Assembly: GCA_045632265.1 (NCBI GenBank)
Contig: JAZQWG010000026.1
Span: 1-36,174, forward strand
Origin: Scatosoma sp045632265
Lineage (GTDB): Bacteria > Bacillota > Clostridia > Christensenellales > Borkfalkiaceae
Reading direction: 5' to 3'
DNA length: 36,174 bases
A program made the position numbers and the translations under genes. Shown one piece after another: positions 6,177 to 12,520 of this stretch (the first letter of the stretch is position 1; each line of letters opens with the position of its first letter). Below the pieces are notes generated by a model. It worked only from the letters and a program-made list of their open reading frames with translations, did not search any database and had not been told where the DNA came from.

Positions 6177-7637
6177 TTATACCTCTAACGATTTTTGTAT
6201 ATCGTTATACAAGCCGTATTGCGTGGAATTATCCACAAGTGCCTTCAAGAAGGCTTCTTTTCCGTATTTAGGCAGGTATTTACTGCGCAAAATTTGTTCT
6301 TCTTCCGTTGCTTCGCCGCCTACTTTAGAAAGGATAGGATCGATGGCGGGATAGATGCGTTTTGCCGCAAGCGCACCGTCAAGATGAAGTTCGAAATTAG
6401 AAATCGAGCAAAGTTCGCCGCAAATAAGCTCGTCAGCGGGGTTGCCCGTATCACAAGAAATTGCACCAACAATGGTGAGCGAGCCACGATTTTCCATCTT
6501 TCTCGCGCCACCGAAGAAACGTTTTACGTATTGAAGCGTTTTGCTTTCCAAACCGCCCGCAAGCGTCTTTCCTCCCACCGATGCTTCCGTGTCGTTAAAC
6601 GCTTTTGCAAGCGAAGAAAGAGAATCGACAAACAAAACCACGTCCATACCGTGTTCCACTTGGCGTTTCGCTCGTTTCAAAAGGAAATCGGCAGCAAAAA
6701 CTTGAAGCTCTACGTCGTCTTCATAGGTCGTGTAAACCAAGTTTTCTTTTCCGAAATAGCGACGGAATTGTGTCACTTCTTCGGGCGATTGATCAACGAG
6801 CAACACGCAAACCATCGTTTTATCGTTATTATTTTTCGTCGCCAACGCCAAATCTAACAAATATTTCGTTTTGCCCGCTTTCGGCGGAGAAACGATACAC
6901 GCACGCGAGCCTTTTTTCAAAGGCATAACCCAGTCGACAAACTTAAGCGAAGTTTTTTCTTCCACGTCGCCAAGCGACAATGTTTCGCTGGGATAGCAAG
7001 GAAGTTCTTCGTCAAAATTAAAGCGAGTAAACGTTTTAGCAAGATAGCCGTTTACCGTTAAAATTTCGGTTGCGACAAGCATTTTATCGCCACGCATGAT
7101 TCTACAAGTGACGATATCCCCTTCTCTCAAGCCGTGTTCTTCCACCGTTTTTTCGGAAACGAGCATACGATTGCCGTTTTTACAATCCAACGGGAAAAGA
7201 TAATATACGCCGTTGATACAAACGAGTTGACCATCGTACGCAAGCGTCCTATCGTTGACCGTGGTATCTTCAAAAACAAGCGTACCCGAAGGTTGCACAC
7301 GCGGAAAAAGCGTAGGCAAAATATTATCGTCAATTGCTTGCGGTTTTTTATACTTATCAAAGATATGATAATCCTCGCAAAGCTGATTGATATTGTTAAG
7401 GACGTTGGGACTTACGAATTTATTTTTAACGGGCGCACCACGAGAAGAAATGGGTACGGCTTCCAACTGCCCTAACAAAATAGCCACGATTTCTTCCTTC
7501 AAAACGTCGTTTACCTTTGTCGTGGGGCTTTTTACGCCGATAACTCTTGCATAGGCGCGCAAATCGCCCGTCGCTACTTCCCCCGAAGACAAATAGGCGA
7601 GCATCGCCGTCTTAAATTGTTTTTCGTTTTCACGCAT
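6177..7637 (-). CDS. rho: Rho family transcription termination factor, divergent
   Basis: A 486-residue Rho homologue, against about 420 in E. coli. A helical N-terminal region (about 1-60) precedes a spacer and a weakly conserved RNA-binding OB fold (about 120-200), in which the usual FGFLR is replaced by VYYLFP. The RecA-like motor has a normal P-loop (PPKAGKT, 251-257) and Walker B aspartate (LFVDS, D338). However, the usual DERPEEV reads DQSPEEV (282-288), and the arginine-finger segment NRSGTR after PAID reads ILSKVG (435-440). Catalytic Glu and Arg positions therefore look replaced. R427 (AAKR) is kept. ATPase activity and termination cannot be assumed. The ATG at 7637 overlaps the upstream hydrolase gene by 8 bp and has a GGAG 11 bases before it. 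Confidence 0.85.
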   Translation of the reverse strand: MRENEKQFKTAMLAYLSSGEVATGDLRAYARVIGVKSPTTKVNDVLKEEIVAILLGQLEAVPISSRGAPVKNKFVSPNVLNNINQLCEDYHIFDKYKKPQAIDDNILPTLFPRVQPSGTLVFEDTTVNDRTLAYDGQLVCINGVYYLFPLDCKNGNRMLVSEKTVEEHGLREGDIVTCRIMRGDKMLVATEILTVNGYLAKTFTRFNFDEELPCYPSETLSLGDVEEKTSLKFVDWVMPLKKGSRACIVSPPKAGKTKYLLDLALATKNNNDKTMVCVLLVDQSPEEVTQFRRYFGKENLVYTTYEDDVELQVFAADFLLKRAKRQVEHGMDVVLFVDSLSSLAKAFNDTEASVGGKTLAGGLESKTLQYVKRFFGGARKMENRGSLTIVGAISCDTGNPADELICGELCSISNFELHLDGALAAKRIYPAIDPILSKVGGEATEEEQILRSKYLPKYGKEAFLKALVDNSTQYGLYNDIQKSLEV

Positions 7638-8277
7638 GTATTTTACGCTCCATAAACAAAATTTGCATTTTATCGCTTAAATATTCTTTCAAGTCAACCG
7701 CACTATCTTTCGGCAAATAAATTACGCTGTCAAATAAAGCTAAAAACGGCTTTTCGTCCGTAATATCAAGCGTGCCGTCCGTCGGTTTATAGTGCATGGG
7801 GATAACGATTTTCGGCTGAATTTTATCCACGTATTCCTTTGCGCCAAGCGCATCAATCGTGTACGTGCCGCCAACAGGGATAAGCAATACGTCAATCTCA
7901 CCGATTTTTTCTAAAATTTCCTTCAAGCAAGGCTCGCCTAAATCGCCCAAATGGCAAATTCGCAAGCCGTCCATTTCAATCGTAAACACTACGTTTTTGC
8001 CACGAAGCGTACCACCCTTTTCATCGTGATCGGTGACAAAACCGCTAATTTTAATATCGTCGTATTGATATTCGTCCGCCCTGTCAATCACCACTCTTGC
8101 GCCACGCAAACCACAAACGTAGTTATGGTCGAAATGCGCATGGCTAACCGTCACTAAATCGGTGAAGATTTCATTGGGCAGTTCGTAGCCCACCTTCGTG
8201 TACGGGTCGGTGACAACGCAAGTGCCTTTATTGCTGATAAGCCTAAAACAAGAATGTCCAAAATACTCGATTTTCAT
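7630..8277 (-). CDS. Metallo-beta-lactamase-fold hydrolase (UPF0173/YtkL type)
   Basis: 215 residues from the ATG at 8277, chosen over a start at 8337 because it removes a 20-residue non-homologous leader that would overlap the upstream gene, and because GGGGAAAGG lies just before it. The protein opens MKIEYFGHSCFRL, typical of the UPF0173 family. The metal site is H46-x-H48-x-D50-H51 (SHAHFDHN), with later ligands likely in CHLGDLG and the C-terminal PMHYKP. The substrate of the family is unknown. It is cytoplasmic, with no signal peptide. It is the middle gene of the DUF1934-hydrolase-rho operon. Confidence 0.85.
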   Translation of the reverse strand: MKIEYFGHSCFRLISNKGTCVVTDPYTKVGYELPNEIFTDLVTVSHAHFDHNYVCGLRGARVVIDRADEYQYDDIKISGFVTDHDEKGGTLRGKNVVFTIEMDGLRICHLGDLGEPCLKEILEKIGEIDVLLIPVGGTYTIDALGAKEYVDKIQPKIVIPMHYKPTDGTLDITDEKPFLALFDSVIYLPKDSAVDLKEYLSDKMQILFMERKIHA

Positions 8278-8296
8278 TTCCTTTCCCCTTTTATCG

Positions 8297-8674
8297 TTAT
8301 TTTGCAAACAATCGAATACGCATTTTTTGCGTTTCATTTCCTATCAATAAATCGTAGTGCATAGAAAGCATAAACGAGTCTTCTTTGAGCGAATAGGCAA
8401 TGCGTTCCGTCTTGGTTTGCACGTACCCTTCCGAGCCGCCAATCCCTAAAACACCGTCGCACGTTTCGCCCTTTTTCATCATCAAGCGCATCGTGTAATC
8501 GCCTTCTCTTTCGATGAAGACTTGCCCGTTTTCAAAGCTTACCGCCACGTTTGCATTTTCTTCTTCGTAGTAGATTTTTGCGCACGCATAATCAAGCAAC
8601 ATTTTGCCGTCACGCACGATTTCCGTCGTTTTTCCATCAACCGTTGTGGCTATCGTCACTCTACACGCTTGCAT
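8297..8674 (-). CDS. DUF1934 (YwiB-like, calycin-type beta-barrel) protein
   Basis: 125 residues from the ATG at 8674. An in-frame ATG at 8704 exists, but it lies one base from a TATAAT and would precede the expected transcription start. The 8674 ATG has GGGGGAG before it (short spacing), and the domain begins there. The body is alternating beta strands with acidic and basic faces (VTIATTVDGKTTEIVRDG, then GQVFIEREGDYTMRLMM and a GIGGSEGYVQTKT turn), as in DUF1934, a lipocalin-like small barrel of unknown function common in Firmicutes. No signal peptide or membrane segment. It is the first gene of its operon. Confidence 0.75.
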   Translation of the reverse strand: MQACRVTIATTVDGKTTEIVRDGKMLLDYACAKIYYEEENANVAVSFENGQVFIEREGDYTMRLMMKKGETCDGVLGIGGSEGYVQTKTERIAYSLKEDSFMLSMHYDLLIGNETQKMRIRLFAK

Positions 8675-8705
8675 AATCTCCCCCGTTTCGTCTTTTTTCG
8701 ACATT

Positions 8706-8734
8706 ATTATAGCAAATATCGTACAAAAAGTAAA
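8706..8734 (-). promoter_or_regulatory. Promoter of the DUF1934-hydrolase-rho operon
   Basis: On the minus strand TTTACT (8729-8734), 17-bp spacer, TATAAT (8706-8711). The predicted start near 8700 leaves about 26 nt to the ATG at 8674. Confidence 0.75.
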
Positions 8735-8774
8735 CCATTATTTGCAAATTTGCTTTAATTTTGTAAAATAAGAT

Positions 8775-8805
8775 AAAAAATCGGAGCAAACTGCCCCGAT
8801 TTTTA
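8775..8805 (-). terminator. Intrinsic terminator of tyrA
   Basis: Stem aaaatcgg/ccgatttt with a small inner gc pairing and, on the minus strand, a T6 tract. It begins within a few bases of the tyrA stop. Confidence 0.8.
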
Positions 8806-8806
8806 G

Positions 8807-9631
8807 TTATTCGTTGTTTTTCTTAATCGTTTCACGGATAAGACGGCCTTCTTTCAAGGTTTGAGAAAGTTTTTCGTCGTCCATATTTTTCAATGCTTCA
8901 AGGTAGATAGATAAATTGTCGATAAGCCCACTTAATTCCGTAATAATATTTTCACGATTGCACGCATAAAGGGGTGTCCAAACCTTTTCGTCCACGCCCG
9001 CAATGCGAGTCATATCTTGAAAACTACCGCCCGTAAAACCTTCATAGCCCTTTACTTGCGGGCTTTTCACGTAGGCGTTGGAAACAATGTGCGCAAGCTG
9101 GGAAGTGAGCGCTATTTTCTTATCGTGTTCTTGCGCCGTACATTCAACGATTTTACCAAATCCCATAGCTTTTGCGTATTCTTTAATTTCAGCAACGTCC
9201 TTTTCTTGCGTTTGCGCAGCATGCGTGATAATCAAGTTTGCCTTTTGGAACATATCGGGCGAAGCGGATGCAATCCCCGACGTTTCCTTGCCCGCCATCG
9301 GGTGAATACCTACGTAGCGATAATTGCGTGCTTTTTCGTAAACGGCTTTTTCAAGGTTTTCCTTAACACCGCAAATATCCGTGACGAGCGCCCCGTCTTT
9401 GAATTGTCCGTTTTCCAAATAATCAAGCGTGGCATACGGCGGTACGGCGATAAAAACAACGTCGTAATCGGCAAGGTTTTGTCCCTCTTTTTGGATATAC
9501 CCCGCTTTTAACGCATACTCAATAGAATTACGGCTTCTACCAAAGCCGTCCACTTGATAGCCCGCCTTGGTAAGCGAAGCGCAAATAGAACCGCCTATAA
9601 TCCCTAACCCTACAACCGCAATTTTTTTCAT
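8807..9631 (-). CDS. tyrA: Prephenate dehydrogenase
   Basis: A 274-residue NAD(P)-dependent enzyme that converts prephenate to 4-hydroxyphenylpyruvate in tyrosine synthesis. The Rossmann fold opens with VGLGIIGGS (GxGxxG, about 8-13), then VFIAVPP and DICGVKENL. The active-site stretch IHPMAGKETSG (about 118-128) carries the family His. The C-terminal helical domain includes TSQLAHIVSNAYV and GGSFQDMTRIAG, the conserved tail signature. There is no chorismate mutase or ACT domain, so this is the short monofunctional type and feedback control is not evident. The ATG at 9631 has GGAG upstream. It is a single-gene unit with its own promoter and terminator; no other aromatic pathway gene is nearby. 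Confidence 0.92.
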   Translation of the reverse strand: MKKIAVVGLGIIGGSICASLTKAGYQVDGFGRSRNSIEYALKAGYIQKEGQNLADYDVVFIAVPPYATLDYLENGQFKDGALVTDICGVKENLEKAVYEKARNYRYVGIHPMAGKETSGIASASPDMFQKANLIITHAAQTQEKDVAEIKEYAKAMGFGKIVECTAQEHDKKIALTSQLAHIVSNAYVKSPQVKGYEGFTGGSFQDMTRIAGVDEKVWTPLYACNRENIITELSGLIDNLSIYLEALKNMDDEKLSQTLKEGRLIRETIKKNNE

Positions 9632-9660
9632 AACCTACTCCAAAGCCAAAACTTTTCTTT

Positions 9661-9689
9661 ATCATACCACATTTTGCGGCATTTTTCAA
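9661..9689 (-). promoter_or_regulatory. Promoter of tyrA
   Basis: On the minus strand TTGAAA (9684-9689), 17-bp spacer, TATGAT (9661-9666), about 30 bp before the ATG. Confidence 0.75.
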
Positions 9690-9709
9690 GCAATGCAGGA
9701 CAATTTGTT

Positions 9710-9739
9710 AAAAAAAAGAAAAGAGCAACGGCTCTTTCC
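9710..9739 (-). terminator. Intrinsic terminator after spoIIID
   Basis: A 9-bp stem gaaaagagc/gctctttcc (9718-9726 with 9731-9739, one mismatch), loop aacg, followed on the minus strand by T7. It starts three bases beyond the spoIIID stop. Confidence 0.85.
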
Positions 9740-9741
9740 TT

Positions 9742-9999
9742 TCAATCGACTTTCGGTTTTAAGTATTTTTCCTTCGTTGCAAGCCCACCGCGAATATGTC
9801 TTTCGTTCAAATTGCGGTTTAAGATGCAACGCACTTCTTCAAACAAGTTTTCGTCCACGTATTTCAAACGCTCGGAAACGTCTTTATGCACGGTTGATTT
9901 GCTGATGGAAAAATGCGCGGAACACGCACGAACGGTGCAACCCGTTTCGACGATATATTCCGCGCACTTTAACACTCTGTCTTCAATATATTCCCACAA
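9742..9999 (-). CDS. spoIIID: Stage III sporulation transcriptional regulator SpoIIID
   Basis: An 85-residue DNA-binding regulator of mother-cell gene expression in sporulation, which modulates the sigma-E regulon and sigma-K expression. The family signature is clear: YIVETGCTVRACSAHFSISKSTVHKDVSERL (helix-turn-helix, about 14-44) and a C-terminal RHIRGGLATKEKY basic region used for DNA contact. Length fits the family. The start is TTG at 9999, with GGAGGG about 9 bases upstream; no in-frame ATG fits. It follows parC by 55 bp with no terminator between, and a sigma-E-like promoter overlaps the parC stop. This gene is the main evidence that the organism forms endospores. Confidence 0.93.
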   Translation of the reverse strand: MWEYIEDRVLKCAEYIVETGCTVRACSAHFSISKSTVHKDVSERLKYVDENLFEEVRCILNRNLNERHIRGGLATKEKYLKPKVD

Positions 10000-10031
10000 C
10001 TTTCGATCCCTCCGTAATTCGCTTACGGAAT

Positions 10032-10060
10032 ATCTTATGTTGTGTCACAAACGATTATTC
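10032..10060 (-). promoter_or_regulatory. Possible sigma-E-type promoter of spoIIID
   Basis: On the minus strand GAATAAT (10054-10060), 14 bp, CATAAGAT (10032-10039). This resembles the sigma-E pattern of an ATA-centred -35, 14-15 bp spacer and CATACA-like -10. The -35 spans the parC stop codon. In B. subtilis spoIIID is sigma-E dependent, which agrees, but the match is partial. Confidence 0.45.
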
Positions 10061-12520
10061 GTCCTTTTTATACGGCATGGGGATAACTTTTTCAATCGAA
10101 TCTTCCGCATAGCGAGCAACTTTCTTCGCTCTTGCGCTTTGTACGGAAATGAACACGTCTTCGCTGGAAAGTTCGGACACCGTTTTATTTTTCTCAACAA
10201 CCGCCAACATATACGGCACGGTCACGTAGCTTGCTGTAAGCACGCTTGCGCCTTCTCTAAGCCCTACGATGATATTGCCCTTTCTATAACGCTTGGACGG
10301 TTCTATTTGCGAAGAGATAACTCTCTTGAACTTGCCTTCGTCCGTTGCAATGACAATTTCGCCTTCGCCGTTGATTTGTTTCATAAGCACTACGCTGTCG
10401 CCGTCACGAAGCATAATGCCACGTACGCCCGTAGAAATACGTCCTTGCGTAGGAATATCGTCTTTCATTGCGTTAAGACAAATACCGTCTTTCGTCACAA
10501 TAATAATCGTGTCTTCTTCGCCCGTATCTTCTTCCACCGCAATGAGCTCGTCTTCTTCGTTGAGTTTCACAGCTTGGAAGCAATCTTTACGGTTTTCGTA
10601 TTCGCTCCAGTCGGACTTTTTAATCATACCTTTCTTGGTGAAGAAAAGCAAGCTGCCGTACGGCAAATGTTCGTCCACGGCAAACATTGCAACGACCTTT
10701 TCGCCTACGTCCGCATCGGGCGACAAATCTTTCAAGCTTGCGCCGCCGTCGGTGAGTTTGCAGTCAAGCTCGCTTGCAGAGATGTCGAGTTTATGACAAT
10801 TACCGTAATCGGTGAACGCAAAAATACGTTTATCCGTCACCGTTTCAAGCGTATGAAGCGCAATCAAATGCGGCTTAAATTTGCCCTCTAACGGCTTTTC
10901 AAGCGCATCTACCGCTTTGCCCGTCAACACCTTAAACTTGTCGTCAGCCGTGTAAACAAGCGTGCATTTTACGCCCGATTTCTTTTCGGGAGCAGCGGAA
11001 ACCATTTCGTCCGCTTCTTCTCTCGAGAACACGAGCTTGGATTTTCTCGGCGTGGGATATGCGTTTTTAATTTCGGTGATTTCTTCCTTAACAACTTGCA
11101 ACTGCAAATCGCCGCTCTTGGAAATCGCCGTAAGTTTTTTGATAAGTTTTTTCAAATCTTTAAGTTCGTTTTCAAGCTTAAAGATTTCAAGCTTCGTCAA
11201 ACGAGCAAGACGCAAATCAAGAATAGCTTGCGCTTGGATTTCGCTGATTTCAAAGCGAGCCATAAGTTTCGCCCTTGCATCCGACGTGCTTTCCGCCGCT
11301 TTGATAATGGCGATAACTTCGTCGATGTTTTGAACGGCTACAATCAATCCTTCCAAAACGTGGCAACGGCTTTCCGCTTGCTTCAACTCGAAAACCGTTC
11401 TTCTCTTAACGACTTGTTGTTGGTATTTTACGTAATGGCGAATAACGTCCATAAGCCCAAGTTGTTGGGGTTTACCGTCCGCAATTACAACCATGTTAAT
11501 ACCGAACGTCACTTCCAAATCGGTATATTTATAAAGAACGTTCAAAATAGCGTTTACGTCCGCATCTTTCTTAAGACGGATAAGCGCGCGCATACCCGTT
11601 CTATCCGATTCGTCCGCAACGAAATCAATGCCCGCAAGTTCTTCCTTCTTTTCTTCACGCAAATCCACCACTTTACGCAAAAGTTGCGCTTTGTTGACTT
11701 GATAAGGAAGTTCGGTGATGATCAAATTCGTCTTGCCGTTATCCGCTTTTTCCGCCGTAATCTTTGCACGGATAGTGATTTTACCACGCCCCGTTTTATA
11801 CGCTTGGATAAGTTCGTTTGCAAGAATTACGCCGCCCGTAGGGAAATCGGGACAAGGGATATACCCCATCATTTCTTCAAGCGAGATTGCGGGGTTGTCG
11901 ATGTATGCAACTACACCGTTGATAACTTCTTCAAGGTTGTGCGTGGGGATATTCGTTGCCAAACCTACGGCAATACCCGATGCACCGTTGACAAGAAGGT
12001 TAGGAAAACGACCGGGTAAAACGTCCGGTTCTTTCAACGTATCGTCGAAGTTCAAGGAAAAACTTACCGTTTCCTTGTCAATGTCACGCAAAAGTTCCAT
12101 TGCAAGCGGTTGCATACGAGCTTCGGTATAACGCATTGCAGCGGCAGGATCGCCGTCAATCGAGCCAAAGTTGCCGTGGCCGTCAACGAGCGGTTTGCCC
12201 ATGTTGAAATCTTGCGCCATACGCACCATCGCATCGTAAACGGAACTATCGCCGTGCGGGTGGAATTTACCCATGCACTCACCAACGATACGGGCGCACT
12301 TTTTATGCGGTTTATCGGGCGTCAAACCCATTTCGCTCATAGCGTACAAAATACGTCTTTGTACCGGTTTCAAGCCGTCTTCTACACGGGGCAACGCTCT
12401 ATCAAGGATAACGTATTCCGCATACGGCAACATGGACGTATGCAAAACCTTTTCAAGCGGCTCTACGTACAATTGCCCGGTAGGTTCAATCATTTCAGGT
12501 TCGTTCTTACTCTTCGCCAT
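10055..12520 (-). CDS. parC: DNA topoisomerase IV subunit A
   Basis: An 821-residue type IIA topoisomerase subunit that cleaves and rejoins DNA. The breakage-reunion domain has the catalytic tyrosine Y131 (AAAMRYTEARM), the HPHGDSSVYDAMVRMAQ helix (the Ser and Asp targeted by quinolones look wild type) and the IGVGLATNIPTHN-like gate segment. A coiled-coil tower at about 360-470 and a C-terminal beta-pinwheel follow. The GyrA box (QRRGGKG) is absent from the first blade and the region RYRKGNIIVGL is degenerate, so topoisomerase IV is preferred over gyrase. It overlaps parE by 14 bp, so the two are co-translated. Function: decatenation of sister chromosomes with ParE. Confidence 0.88.
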   Translation of the reverse strand: MAKSKNEPEMIEPTGQLYVEPLEKVLHTSMLPYAEYVILDRALPRVEDGLKPVQRRILYAMSEMGLTPDKPHKKCARIVGECMGKFHPHGDSSVYDAMVRMAQDFNMGKPLVDGHGNFGSIDGDPAAAMRYTEARMQPLAMELLRDIDKETVSFSLNFDDTLKEPDVLPGRFPNLLVNGASGIAVGLATNIPTHNLEEVINGVVAYIDNPAISLEEMMGYIPCPDFPTGGVILANELIQAYKTGRGKITIRAKITAEKADNGKTNLIITELPYQVNKAQLLRKVVDLREEKKEELAGIDFVADESDRTGMRALIRLKKDADVNAILNVLYKYTDLEVTFGINMVVIADGKPQQLGLMDVIRHYVKYQQQVVKRRTVFELKQAESRCHVLEGLIVAVQNIDEVIAIIKAAESTSDARAKLMARFEISEIQAQAILDLRLARLTKLEIFKLENELKDLKKLIKKLTAISKSGDLQLQVVKEEITEIKNAYPTPRKSKLVFSREEADEMVSAAPEKKSGVKCTLVYTADDKFKVLTGKAVDALEKPLEGKFKPHLIALHTLETVTDKRIFAFTDYGNCHKLDISASELDCKLTDGGASLKDLSPDADVGEKVVAMFAVDEHLPYGSLLFFTKKGMIKKSDWSEYENRKDCFQAVKLNEEDELIAVEEDTGEEDTIIIVTKDGICLNAMKDDIPTQGRISTGVRGIMLRDGDSVVLMKQINGEGEIVIATDEGKFKRVISSQIEPSKRYRKGNIIVGLREGASVLTASYVTVPYMLAVVEKNKTVSELSSEDVFISVQSARAKKVARYAEDSIEKVIPMPYKKDE

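Noticed and set aside
9674..10891. 405-codon plus-strand frame opposite spoIIID and parC
   Set aside because: It runs antisense to two clearly recognised genes with full family motifs. Its translation is His/Phe/Arg-rich, typical of a shadow frame.
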